Shown here one piece after another: positions 12,578 through 20,280 of a DNA stretch of 20,494 nt. The DNA is from an uncultured Actinomycetes bacterium (lineage in GTDB: Bacteria > Actinomycetota > Thermoleophilia > Solirubrobacterales > Thermoleophilaceae). The translations under genes and the position numbers were made by a program. The notes under the pieces are model-generated. The model had not been told where the DNA came from, ran no database searches, and saw only the letters and a list, made by a program, of their open reading frames with translations. Location of the stretch: NCBI GenBank assembly GCA_946481495.1, contig CAMLNW010000012.1, positions 1-20,494 of the forward strand. Direction: 5' to 3'. Within the stretch, counting starts at the first letter, position 1, and every line of letters begins with the position of its first letter.

Positions 12578-14104
12578 TTATCGGGATCGGGAGCCGAATC
12601 CCTCGGGCAACGCGTCGACGACATCGCCGGCGATCGTGTGGTCGGCGCCGTGACGGGCGGCCGCGACGCGACCCGCGCGGGCGTGGGCGATCGCACCGAG
12701 CGCAGCCGCCTCGAACGGGGCGACGCCCTTGGCGAGCAGCGCTCCGATCAAGCCCGACAGCACGTCGCCGGTGCCGGCGGTCGCGAGCGCCGGCGTGGCT
12801 CCCGGGCTGACGGCGACCGGGCCGCCCGGAGCGGCGACGATCGTGTCGTCGCCCTTCAGCAGAACGACCGCGCCGCTGCGCTCGGCGGCCTCGCGCGCCG
12901 ACGCGAGGCGGTGGGCCTCGATCTCGGCCGAGTCGCGCTCCAGCAGGCGTCCGAGCTCACCGGCGTGCGGGGTCAGCAGCGTCGGCGCGGAGCGCTCGCG
13001 CAGCGACTCCAGTGCACCGGCGTGGGCGTTGAGCCCGTCGGCATCTATCAGCAGCGGCGCCTCAGCCCGTGCCGCAACGGCACGCGCGAACGCGACAGCA
13101 GAATCGGTGCGTCCAAGCCCAGGGCCGAGCACGACGGAACCGGCGCGCTCGGCGAGCTCGAGGAAGGGCTCCACCCCGTCGGGTGCATGAGCGCCGTCGG
13201 CCTCGGGCATGTGGTGCGCCATCTGCTCGAGCAGGCGCAGAGCGAGCACGGGCTGAACGGAGTCGGGCACGGCGACCTGGATGTAGCCGGCTCCGGCACG
13301 GGCGGCCGACAGCGCCGCCAGCGTCGGCGCCCCGGTCAAGCCGCGCGAACCGCCGGCGATCGCCACGACGCCGGAGTCGAACTTCGATCCGAAGCGCTCG
13401 CGGCGTGGGAACAGGTCGAGCACGCGCTCGGAGATCAGGCCGGCGATAGCCGGCGGCGGCCCGCCACGGGGAAGGCCAATCGCGACAACCTCGACGTCGC
13501 CCGCGTGCATCGCTCCGGGAGCCACGTGGAGGCCGATCTTCGAGCCATGGAAGGTGGCGGTTGCCGTCGCGGCCACCGCGACGCCGATCACCTCTCCGGT
13601 CGAGGCGTCTACCCCGGACGGAACATCGCAGGCAATCACCGGCGCAGCGGCGGCGTTGATCGCGACGATCGCGCTGGCCACGGGCTCGCGCGGCGCGCCC
13701 TCGAAGCCTGTTCCGAGCATCGCGTCGACGATCGCTCCCGAGCCGTCGAGCAGCTCGGCCGCGAATGGCTGCGGCGGCTCGCCCGGCAACCGCTCGAGCT
13801 GGATGCGCGCGTCGCCCCCGAGCTTCTCCAACGGCGCAACCGCCAGCACGTCGACAACTCTCCCCTCCTCGCGCAGCAACCGCGCCGCCGCAAGGCCGTC
13901 ACCGCCGTTGTTGCCAGCTCCGACGACGATCCGGATCGGCAAGCCGGGGCGCGCCAGACGCGCCGTCAGTCGCACCAGCCCAAGACTCGCCTGCTCCATC
14001 AGGTCAAGCGACGGGACGCCCTCATCGGCGATCGCCCAGGCGTCGCAGGCGCGCATCTCGGCCGCGTCGTAGAGCGGGTCCAGCCAGTCCGGCAGTGAGG
14101 TCAC
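12578..14104 (-). CDS. nnrD: Bifunctional NAD(P)HX epimerase / ADP-dependent NAD(P)HX dehydratase
   Basis: A 508-residue fusion that repairs hydrated NAD(P)H. The N-terminal ~215 residues are the YjeF_N-type epimerase (NnrE), with GAGNNGGDG (62-70), VDAMLGTG and CDVPSGVDASTG. The C-terminal part is the ribokinase-like dehydratase (NnrD), with the catalytic region GTGDVLSG around Asp447, LTPHAGELGRLL and LLKGDDT. The start is the GTG at 14104, overlapping the acpS stop as GTGA; upstream frame is antisense-like and discarded. Ala/Gly-rich as in the rest of the run. Product of the combined reaction is regenerated NAD(P)H. It lies between acpS and the CBS gene, a common actinobacterial neighbourhood. 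Confidence 0.94.
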   Translation of the reverse strand: MTSLPDWLDPLYDAAEMRACDAWAIADEGVPSLDLMEQASLGLVRLTARLARPGLPIRIVVGAGNNGGDGLAAARLLREEGRVVDVLAVAPLEKLGGDARIQLERLPGEPPQPFAAELLDGSGAIVDAMLGTGFEGAPREPVASAIVAINAAAAPVIACDVPSGVDASTGEVIGVAVAATATATFHGSKIGLHVAPGAMHAGDVEVVAIGLPRGGPPPAIAGLISERVLDLFPRRERFGSKFDSGVVAIAGGSRGLTGAPTLAALSAARAGAGYIQVAVPDSVQPVLALRLLEQMAHHMPEADGAHAPDGVEPFLELAERAGSVVLGPGLGRTDSAVAFARAVAARAEAPLLIDADGLNAHAGALESLRERSAPTLLTPHAGELGRLLERDSAEIEAHRLASAREAAERSGAVVLLKGDDTIVAAPGGPVAVSPGATPALATAGTGDVLSGLIGALLAKGVAPFEAAALGAIAHARAGRVAAARHGADHTIAGDVVDALPEGFGSRSR

Positions 14105-14451
14105 GAGACCAGGATCGCCGCCGCGCCGGCGGTCGTCTCGGTGTGAGTCAGCGACACCGCGACCTGCTTGCCGAGCTGCTCCGCCCGCGCCGCGGCGGCG
14201 CCGCCGAGACGAACGTCCGGCGCCGCGCCGGTCGCGATCAGCTCCACGTCGCGAAATGCCCACGCTTCTAGGCCGAGCGCCTTCGCCACAGCCTCCTTGG
14301 CGCAGAAGCGCGCCGCCAGGTGCTGCCCCGGGCGCGCCTTGTCCGCGGCGTAGGCGCGCTCTCCAGGCGTGAACAGCCGCTCGGCCAGCCGCGGCCGCCG
14401 CTCCAGCGCGCGCTCCAGGCGCTCGATCTCCAGAAGATCGATCCCGATCAT
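14101..14451 (-). CDS. acpS: Holo-[acyl-carrier-protein] synthase
   Basis: This 116-residue protein transfers 4'-phosphopantetheine from CoA to acyl carrier protein, switching on fatty acid synthesis. Motifs: MIGIDLLEIER with metal ligand Asp5, RLFTPGERAYA, and FCAKEAVAKALG with Glu53. The C-terminus holds VSLTHTETTAGAAAILV. Length is usual for the AcpS trimer subunit. The ATG at 14451 is followed directly by the motif, so the start is secure. It lies 79 bases after glmS, with a hairpin in the gap, and overlaps the next gene by four bases. Confidence 0.96.
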   Translation of the reverse strand: MIGIDLLEIERLERALERRPRLAERLFTPGERAYAADKARPGQHLAARFCAKEAVAKALGLEAWAFRDVELIATGAAPDVRLGGAAAARAEQLGKQVAVSLTHTETTAGAAAILVS

Positions 14452-14482
14452 CGCTCTGCCGCTCCGATCGAGCGAAGCATCG

Positions 14483-14500
14483 TTGGGGCCAGGGCCCCAA
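14483..14500 (-). terminator. Perfect hairpin between glmS and acpS
   Basis: TTGGGGCC and GGCCCCAA are perfect 8-bp arms separated by AG; a realistic fold is a 7-bp stem with a four-base loop. It lies 31 bases after the glmS stop on the - strand. No U-tract follows, so it may act as a partial terminator or mRNA stabiliser that sets the glmS to acpS ratio. Confidence 0.5.
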
Positions 14501-14530
14501 GAATCGTTCGCGCGGCGTCGGAGAGTCGAG

Positions 14531-16363
14531 TCACTCGACCGTGACGGTCTTTGCGAGGTTCCTGGGCTGATCGACGTTCAAGCCGCGGCCAAGGGCGATG
14601 TAGTAGGCGAGCAGCTGCAGAGGGATCACCGCGAGCAGCGGCTGGATCAGCCAGTCGGCGTCCGGAACGTAGACGACCTCCTCGGCGTGCTCGGCGACCG
14701 CCTCGTTGCCCTGGGTCGCGACGGCGAGCACGTGCGCGCCACGCGCCCGCACCTCGGCGATGTTCGACAGCACCTTGTCGAGCACCGGCGAGTCGGTGGC
14801 GACGCAGACGACCGGCGTCCGCTCGTCGAGCAGCGCGATCGGGCCGTGCTTCATCTCACCGGCGGCGTAGGCGTCGGTCGGCACGTAGGAGATCTCCTTC
14901 AGCTTCAACGCGCCCTCGAGCGCGGTCGCGAGCCCGGCGTGACGGCCGAGGTAGAGGAAGAACTCGGCGTCGCGCCAGTGCTCGGCCATCTGGCGAACCG
15001 GCGCGTCGACCTGTTCGAGCAGCTCGTCGATCCGCCGCGGCAGCGCACGCAGGTCGGCGACGAGCTCGGCGACCCGCTCCGCCGGCAAGGTCTCGCGCAC
15101 CTGGGCGAGTCGCAGCGCCAGCAGCAGCATCGCCGCCACCTGCGAGACGTAGGTCTTGGTCGCCGCGACGCCGATCTCCAGGCCGGCGCGCGTGAACAGC
15201 ACGCCATCGGAGTCGCGCGTCGCCTGACTGCCCATCACGTTGGTGATCGCGAGCACGCGCGCGCCCTTCTCGCGCGCCAGCCGCATCGCGGCGAGCGTGT
15301 CGGCGGTCTCGCCCGACTGGGTGATGCCGATCACTAGGTCGCGCTCGTCGACGACCGGGTCGCGGTAGCGGAACTCCGACGCGACGTCCATCTCGACGGG
15401 GACGCGCGACCAGGTCTCGACCGCGTACCGGCCGGAGAGGCCGGCGTGGTACGAGGTGCCGCAGGCGACGATCACGATCCGCCGCAGGCTACGCAGCTCA
15501 TCGTCGGAGATGCCGATGTCGCCGAGCTCGACGCCATCGCCGATCAGCCGGTCGGCGACCGTCTCGGCGACCGCGTCCGGCTGCTCGTGGATCTCCTTCA
15601 GCATGAAGGTGTCGTAGCCGCCCTTCTCGGCTGCCTCCTCGTCCCAGTCGACCTCCTCGGCGGGACGCTCGACCGGCTCGCCGGTGGCGGTCGTGAAGCT
15701 CGCCCCCTCGGGCGTGATCACGACGATCTCGTCGTTCTCGACGAGCTGTACGCGACGGGTGTCGCGCAGGAAAGCCGGAATCGCCGAGGCGACGAAGCTC
15801 TCCCCCTCGCCGACGCCGATCACCAGCGGGCACTCCTTGCGTGCCGCGACCAGCGTGCTCGGCTCGTCGGCGTGGACGGCGACGAAGGCGTAGTGGCCGC
15901 GCAGCTCGCCGTAGGCGGCGCGCACGGCAGCGACCAGATCGCCGTCGTAGTGGGCGGCGATCAGATGGGCGACAGCCTCGGCGTCAGTCTCGGAGCTGAA
16001 GGTCGCGCCGTCGGCCTCGAGGCCCTGGCGCAGCTCGGTCCAGTTCTCGACGATGCCGTTGAGGACGACGTGGACGCGGCCCGAGCTGTCGTCGTGCGGA
16101 TGGGCGTTGGCCTCGGTGACGCGGCCATGTGTAGCCCAGCGCGTGTGGCCGATCCCCGCGACGGCGCCGTTGCCGAAGCCGTTGTCGCCGACGGCGTCGC
16201 GCAGCCGCGACAGGTTGCCGACCGCGCGCACCGTCTGGACCTCGCCGTCGGTTAGCAGCGAGATGCCGGCCGAGTCGTAGCCGCGGTACTCGAGCTTCTC
16301 GAGACCGGCGAGCAGGATCTCGCGGCAGGGACGCCCGCCTGTATATCCGACGATTCCGCACAT
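14531..16363 (-). CDS. glmS: Glutamine-fructose-6-phosphate aminotransferase (isomerizing)
   Basis: A 610-residue enzyme making glucosamine-6-phosphate, the entry point to UDP-GlcNAc. Residues 1 to ~220 are the class II glutamine amidotransferase with the nucleophile Cys2 (MCGIVGYTGG) and GHTRWATHG. Two SIS sugar-isomerase domains follow (~285-425 and ~455-600), including CGTSYHAG, ITQSGETADTL and the C-terminal LAKTVTVE. Full family length. There is no clear Shine-Dalgarno sequence; a TAGCCT box about 12 bases upstream could be a -10 for a near-leaderless message. The 90-base leader after glmM has two overlapping hairpins. No glmS ribozyme core was found there. Confidence 0.97.
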   Translation of the reverse strand: MCGIVGYTGGRPCREILLAGLEKLEYRGYDSAGISLLTDGEVQTVRAVGNLSRLRDAVGDNGFGNGAVAGIGHTRWATHGRVTEANAHPHDDSSGRVHVVLNGIVENWTELRQGLEADGATFSSETDAEAVAHLIAAHYDGDLVAAVRAAYGELRGHYAFVAVHADEPSTLVAARKECPLVIGVGEGESFVASAIPAFLRDTRRVQLVENDEIVVITPEGASFTTATGEPVERPAEEVDWDEEAAEKGGYDTFMLKEIHEQPDAVAETVADRLIGDGVELGDIGISDDELRSLRRIVIVACGTSYHAGLSGRYAVETWSRVPVEMDVASEFRYRDPVVDERDLVIGITQSGETADTLAAMRLAREKGARVLAITNVMGSQATRDSDGVLFTRAGLEIGVAATKTYVSQVAAMLLLALRLAQVRETLPAERVAELVADLRALPRRIDELLEQVDAPVRQMAEHWRDAEFFLYLGRHAGLATALEGALKLKEISYVPTDAYAAGEMKHGPIALLDERTPVVCVATDSPVLDKVLSNIAEVRARGAHVLAVATQGNEAVAEHAEEVVYVPDADWLIQPLLAVIPLQLLAYYIALGRGLNVDQPRNLAKTVTVE

Positions 16364-16400
16364 GGAGGACCAGACAGGCTATCGGCGGCTGTCGCGGACC

Positions 16401-16426
16401 CTTGCGACGCGCAAGCTGGTTTGCGC
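16401..16426 (-). promoter_or_regulatory. Two competing hairpins in the glmS leader
   Basis: CTTGCG-ACG-CGCAAG (16401-16415) and GCGCAA-GCTGGT-TTGCGC (16409-16426) are both perfect 6-bp stems, and they share bases 16409-16415. Only one can form at a time. They occupy the gap between the glmM stop (16454) and the glmS start (16363), as attenuator-like RNA would. Function is inferred. Confidence 0.4.
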
Positions 16427-16453
16427 TTCAGAACATGAGACCGCGGGCGGCGA

Positions 16454-17779
16454 TCAGGCGAGGACGCGCTCGACGACGGCAACTAGGCGAGCCGTCACGG
16501 CTTCGCACTCGTCCTCGTCCGGCGCCTCGACCATCACCCGCACCAGCGGCTCGGTGCCCGACGGGCGCACCAACACCCGCCCACGGCCCTCGAGCGCGCC
16601 GGACTCGGCTTCGACGGCCTCCCAAACGGCGGTCGCGCGCTCCAGCGCGCCGCGGTCGCGCACGCGCACGTTGACCAGCCGCTGCGGCAGCTTGCGCATT
16701 CCGTCGCGCTCGGCGAGATCACCGTCGCCCAGCGCCTCGAGCGTCAGCAGCGCCGCGGCGATCCCATCCCCCGACGGCACGAAGCCGGTCTCGATGATGT
16801 GGCCCGACTGCTCGCCGCCGAGGCTCCAGCCGCGGCGCAGCAGCTCGGCCAAGACGTGGCGATCGCCAACCGGCGTTACCGCCACCTCGACCCCAGCGTC
16901 CTTCATCGCACTGTGGAAGCCGTAGTTGGTCATCACCGTGACGGCGACGCCCCCGCCGGGCAGACGGTCCGCGGCGCGCAGGTGGAGCGCCGCCAGCGCG
17001 ACCAGCTCGTCACCGTCGACGACCGCGCCGTTGCGATCGACGGCCAGGACACGGTCCCCGTCGCCGTCGAAGGCGAAGCCGATGTCGAAGTTGCCTGACG
17101 CCACCCGCTCGGCCAACGCCTCGACGTGGGTCGACCCGACACCGTCGTTGATGTTGCGACCGTCGGGCTCGACGGCGATCGCCTCGACGTCGGCGCCAAG
17201 GCGGCGGAAGATCTCGGGGGCGACCCGGTGGGTCGCGCCGTTGGCGCAGTCGAGCAGGACGCGCCGGCCGCTGAGGTCGAGCTCGCCGAAGTGCAGCTCG
17301 AGCTCGCGCAGATAGTCGCCGCCGGCGCCGTGCAACGTGCGGATCCGGCCGATCGGCCGGGTCGCCGGCTGCTGCTCGCCCGCGACGAGCGCCTCGATCC
17401 GCTCCTCGCGCTCGTCGGAGACCTTCATCCCGTCGGGCCCGAAGAACTTGATGCCGTTGTCGGCGTAGGGGTTGTGCGAAGCCGAAACGACCGCGGCGAG
17501 ATCAAAGCCGTGACGGCGCGTCAGCAGCGCCGCGCCCGGGGTCGGCAGCACACCGCCGAGCAGCGCCTGCCCACCGACGGCGGCGACGCCCGCCGCGAGC
17601 GCCGACTCGAGCATCTCGCCCGACTCGCGCGTGTCGCGCACGATCAGCACCTGCGGCGCCGTCTGGGCAGCGTCCCATGCGGTCTCCGTGGCGGCGCGCC
17701 CGAGCGCCAACGCCAGCTCGGCGGTCAGGAACTCGCCCGCGGCACCGCGGACGCCGTCCGTGCCGAACAACCGCGCCAT
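16454..17779 (-). CDS. glmM: Phosphoglucosamine mutase
   Basis: A 441-residue alpha-D-phosphohexomutase converting glucosamine-6-phosphate to glucosamine-1-phosphate. It starts MARLFGTDGVRG, typical of GlmM. The phosphorylated serine is Ser101 in SASHNPYADNGIKFFGPDG. The metal loop is DGDGDRVLAVD (residues ~237-247), the sugar-binding loop GGEQSGHII and the phosphate-binding loop RPSGTEPLVRVMVE near the C-terminus. The gene begins 8 bases after rpsI, so the ribosomal protein pair and amino-sugar genes are probably one transcript. It supplies the step directly after glmS, its downstream neighbour. Confidence 0.97.
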   Translation of the reverse strand: MARLFGTDGVRGAAGEFLTAELALALGRAATETAWDAAQTAPQVLIVRDTRESGEMLESALAAGVAAVGGQALLGGVLPTPGAALLTRRHGFDLAAVVSASHNPYADNGIKFFGPDGMKVSDEREERIEALVAGEQQPATRPIGRIRTLHGAGGDYLRELELHFGELDLSGRRVLLDCANGATHRVAPEIFRRLGADVEAIAVEPDGRNINDGVGSTHVEALAERVASGNFDIGFAFDGDGDRVLAVDRNGAVVDGDELVALAALHLRAADRLPGGGVAVTVMTNYGFHSAMKDAGVEVAVTPVGDRHVLAELLRRGWSLGGEQSGHIIETGFVPSGDGIAAALLTLEALGDGDLAERDGMRKLPQRLVNVRVRDRGALERATAVWEAVEAESGALEGRGRVLVRPSGTEPLVRVMVEAPDEDECEAVTARLVAVVERVLA

Positions 17780-17787
17780 GCGTGTTG

Positions 17788-18657
17788 CTAGCGCTTCGAG
17801 AACTGCGGGCGCTTGCGGGCCTTCTTGAAGCCGGCCTTCTTGCGCTCCTTGACGCGCGGATCGCGCGTCAGGAAACCGCGCCGCTTCAGCTCACCGCGCA
17901 GATTCGGATCGGCCTCGACGAGCGCGCGGGTGATGCCGTGGCGCAGCGCGCCGGCCTGAGCCGACACACCGCCGCCGTGGATCTTCGCGACGACGTCCAT
18001 CCGCTCCTGCTGGCCAACCGTCTCCAGCGGCAGACGCGCCTTCGTCTGCAGCGACGGGCGCGGGAAGTACTCGTTCAGCGACTTGCCGTTGATCGTGTAC
18101 TCGCCGGTGCCGGGCTTCAGCGTCACACGGGCGACAGCGCTCTTACGCTTGCCGGTCGCGCGGTAGCGCGCGTCTGCGGCGAGGTTCAGCACGGCCTCGA
18201 GCGGCTTCGGCGCCTCCTCCTCATCGGAGTCGTCGGCTGCAGCCTCGCCCTCGGCCACGACCTCGTCGGCGATCTCGACCTCGGCGCCGGCGTAGCCGGA
18301 GTCGTCGCCACGCTTCTCCTCCTCGAGCACCAGGTCGGGCTCGAGGTGGGCACCCGGGATGACCTCGGGCTCGTCGGCCTTCGCGTCCTTCTTGCGCTTT
18401 GGCTTCGGCTTCTCGGCCGGCGTCTCCTCGCTGGCCTCGGGCTCAGCGGCCTCGTCACCGTCGGCGACAGGCGCCTCCTCGGCGGGAGCATCCTCAGCAG
18501 GCGCCTCCTCGGCAGGAGCCTCCGGCTCGTCGGCCTGCTCGGCCGTGGCCTCCGGCTGCTCCGGGGTCGCCTCAGGCTCCTCCGCGGCGGGCTGCTCGGC
18601 CGTCGGCTCCTCGGGAGCCGGCTCGTCCTGCGGGGTGTCCTGGGGCTCGTCGGCCAT
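17788..18657 (-). CDS. rpsI: 30S ribosomal protein S9 with a ~160-residue acidic N-terminal extension
   Basis: The last 126 residues (164-289) are a normal S9: [15 protein letters not shown], the [17 protein letters not shown] segment, [14 protein letters not shown] and the P-site-reaching tail ending QFSKR. In front lies an unusual stretch. Residues 1-~80 are almost only Glu, Ala, Pro, Asp and Thr with loose repeats of the type [12 protein letters not shown]. Then comes a basic patch ([10 protein letters not shown]), and a second acidic section (~95-160). The only ATG is at residue 1, directly abutting the rplM stop, and the frame is unbroken, so translation from there is likely. Typical bacterial S9 is about 130 residues and mycobacterial S9 about 150. 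The extension is probably disordered; function unknown. Confidence 0.95.
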   Translation of the reverse strand: MADEPQDTPQDEPAPEEPTAEQPAAEEPEATPEQPEATAEQADEPEAPAEEAPAEDAPAEEAPVADGDEAAEPEASEETPAEKPKPKRKKDAKADEPEVIPGAHLEPDLVLEEEKRGDDSGYAGAEVEIADEVVAEGEAAADDSDEEEAPKPLEAVLNLAADARYRATGKRKSAVARVTLKPGTGEYTINGKSLNEYFPRPSLQTKARLPLETVGQQERMDVVAKIHGGGVSAQAGALRHGITRALVEADPNLRGELKRRGFLTRDPRVKERKKAGFKKARKRPQFSKR

Positions 18658-19092
18658 CTAGTTCTCGATCTCCATGGGCTTGGGCTGCTGCGCGGCGTGC
18701 GGATGGTCCGGGCCGGCGTAGATCTTCAGCTTGCGCAACTGGGCGCGGGCGATGCGGTTGCGCGGCAGCATCCCCTTGACGGCGAGCCGCAGCGGCTCCT
18801 CGGGACGACGGTCGATCATCTCCGTGAACGTCCGGCTGCGCAGACCGCCCGGGTAGCCCGAGTAGCGGTGGTAGAGCTTCTCGTCGCGCTTCTTGCCGGT
18901 GACCGCGATCTTCTCGGCGTTCACGACGACGACGAAATCGCCGACGTCACAGTGCGGCGTGTACTCCGGCTTGTGCTTGCCACGCAGAGCGGTCGCGATC
19001 TGCGTCGCCAAGCGGCCGAGCGTCTGTCCGGTCGCGTCGACGACGAGCCATTCGCGCTCGCGGTTCTCTGGGGTGGCTACGTAAGTCTTCAT
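18658..19092 (-). CDS. rplM: 50S ribosomal protein L13
   Basis: A 144-residue L13, one of the early-assembling large-subunit proteins. It starts [29 protein letters not shown], followed by [39 protein letters not shown] and [23 protein letters not shown], all family signatures. The ATG at 19092 is preferred over an upstream in-frame start because it gives the canonical N-terminus. There is no clear Shine-Dalgarno sequence. The TAG stop is directly followed by the rpsI ATG. It heads the - strand run of twelve genes and diverges from the riboswitch-controlled M23 gene; its promoter must lie in 19093-19200, but I could not fix it. Confidence 0.97.
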   Translation of the reverse strand: MKTYVATPENREREWLVVDATGQTLGRLATQIATALRGKHKPEYTPHCDVGDFVVVVNAEKIAVTGKKRDEKLYHRYSGYPGGLRSRTFTEMIDRRPEEPLRLAVKGMLPRNRIARAQLRKLKIYAGPDHPHAAQQPKPMEIEN

Positions 19093-19160
19093 TTGCGGCG
19101 GCACAGTGTGGCACAAGTGCGCAAGCTCAGCCTCGTCACGGTTGCCGCCGCAGCCTCGGC

Positions 19161-19166
19161 TATGCT
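19161..19166 (+). promoter_or_regulatory. Candidate -10 box for the riboswitch transcript
   Basis: TATGCT lies about 35 bases before the riboswitch and would start the transcript near 19173. A TTGCCG at 19142-19147 is 13 bases upstream, too close for a standard -35, so the promoter call rests mainly on the -10 and its position. Confidence 0.4.
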
Positions 19167-19201
19167 GCCGCCAGTTTTCACAGCCTGCCGAGTCCGTCGC
19201 G

Positions 19202-19331
19202 GTGCGCCGCGGGGGAACGGGGGAACCAATCGGGCGCCTTCGGGCGTTCGAGGGGCGAATCGAAGGCGCCAGTCGCCACCGTAGCGCCGCTCTTTCGGCG
19301 CGAGCCCGTCAGCTAACCCCGTAGGCCGCAC
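19202..19331 (+). promoter_or_regulatory. Cyclic di-AMP riboswitch (ydaO/yuaA class)
   Basis: The stretch carries the conserved blocks of this class in order: GGGGGAAC followed by GGGGGAACCAA (19211-19229), GGGGCGAATC (19252-19261), and the 3' signature CCCGTCAGCTAACCCCGTAGGC (last two blocks 19305-19326). A perfect 10-bp stem pairs 19233-19242 with 19261-19270, another pairs 19284-19289 with 19296-19301, and the closing P1 can pair GTGCG (19202-19206) with CGCAC near 19327-19331. In actinobacteria the class controls cell-wall hydrolase genes and c-di-AMP turns expression off. Here it lies 24 bases before the GTG of an M23 peptidase gene. Boundaries are estimated by eye. Confidence 0.88.
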
Positions 19332-19354
19332 AGAAAGAGAGGCAGTACGAGCCA

Positions 19355-20253
19355 GTGCCTTCGGGTCGAGCAACGTCCGTCTTGATCGCCGTAGCGGCCG
19401 CCTGCGCCGTGGTCCCCGCGACCGCCGCCGCATCCGGCTCGTCCTCCTCGGCAGGCGGGGTGATGTTCGTCGAAACGCCGAAGATCGCCAAGGTCGCCTG
19501 CGTCAAGCGCTGCGCGACGCGCAAGCGGCTGCAGGGCGGCAGCACCGCCCGGATCTCCGGCAGCTCGCTCGACCAGGTCTCCACGGCGATCTTCCAGGGC
19601 GCGGCCGGCCGTTCCGACGACGTCCGCGTCAAGGTCAAGCCGCTCGACGGACGTCGCCTCCGTGCGACCGTCCCGAAAAGCGCCGTCAGCGGGCCGATCT
19701 CGCTCGTCACGACCGCCTCGGTCGCCTCACCGCCGAGCCCGCCGATCGCGATCCTGCCGCCACTGCCCACCGACGTCCTGATCAAGTCCAACCACGTCTT
19801 CCCGATCGTCGGCAAGCACGACTTCGGCGGCAGCGGCGCCGACTTCGGCAGCGGCCGCGCCGGCCACAGCCACCAGGGCCACGACGTCTTCGCGCGCTGC
19901 GGAACGCCGATGGTCGCCGCACGCGGCGGGCGCGTGCAGGCCAACAAGTACCACTCCGCCGCCGGCAACTACCTAGTCATCGACGCCGACGGCAGCTACC
20001 TCGGTAAGTACCGCAAGAACCACATTCCGACGCCGACGACAGCGGCACCGACTACGTCTACATGCACATGGCCGGGCCGAGCCCGTTCACCCGCGGCGAC
20101 AAGGTCGCGACCGGCCAGCGGATCGGCGCCGTCGGCGACACCGGCAACGCGCGCGGCTGCCACCTCCACTTCGAGCTCTGGTCGGCGCCCGGTTACTACG
20201 AGGGCGGTCACCCCTTCGACCCCCTCCCCGCCTTGAAGGCCTGGGACAGGTAG
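19355..20253 (+). pseudogene. M23 family metallopeptidase (peptidoglycan endopeptidase), frameshifted by a 47-bp insertion
   Basis: The gene starts at a GTG and encodes a signal peptide (ALA/VVPATAAAS), a beta-type region (~35-125) and an M23 LytM-type domain. The zinc motif HQGHD (His173, Asp177) is in the first frame. The HLHFE motif (20161-20175) and the ending GGHPFDPLPALKAWDR are in a different frame, opening upstream of 20062. Bases 19981-19991 and 20028-20038 are an 11-bp direct repeat, 47 bases apart; removing one unit joins LVIDAD to DSGTDYVYMHM and restores one frame to TAG at 20251-20253. As it stands, the first frame runs to 20236 and lacks the HxH motif, so the product should be inactive. 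The break could be a real mutation or an assembly error. Expression is under the c-di-AMP riboswitch. Confidence 0.85.
19981..20038 (+). repeat. 11-bp direct repeat bounding a 37-base insert
   Basis: CGACGCCGACG occurs at 19981-19991 and 20028-20038. One repeat copy plus the intervening bases makes 47 bases (3n+2), exactly the shift that separates the two M23 frames. In the left frame the insert continues VIDADG with SYLGKYRKNHIP, which resembles a carbon-nitrogen hydrolase motif rather than an M23 sequence. Confidence 0.8.
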
Positions 20254-20257
20254 TTCA

Positions 20258-20280
20258 TAGTCGCCTCTCATGGGCGACTA
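20258..20280 (+). promoter_or_regulatory. Hairpin enclosing the cupin start codon
   Basis: TAGTCGCC (20258-20265) and GGCGACTA (20273-20280) are perfect 8-bp arms; the seven-base loop contains the ATG at 20270-20272. No Shine-Dalgarno sequence is visible in front. Such a stem would mask initiation, or the dyad could be a protein site. Confidence 0.45.

Noticed and set aside
12416..14098. + strand open frame of 560 codons opposite nnrE/nnrD
   Set aside because: Antisense of a gene with clear YjeF_N and kinase-like motifs; composition typical of GC-rich shadows.
14105..14500. 5' extension of nnrE/nnrD to 14500
   Set aside because: It overlaps all of acpS; the GTG at 14104 with a GTGA overlap gives the normal N-terminus.
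16364..16453. glmS ribozyme upstream of glmS
   Set aside because: The gap is only 90 bases, and I could not find the conserved ribozyme core or its pseudoknots; only simple hairpins are present.
18359..18661. Ser/Ala/Gly-rich + strand frame opposite the S9 extension
   Set aside because: It is the complement of the Glu/Ala/Pro repeat and has no start context or motif; rpsI is the real gene.
19093..19200. Ribosomal protein L13 leader motif upstream of rplM
   Set aside because: No recognisable conserved leader structure could be drawn by eye on the - strand; not claimed without a covariance search.
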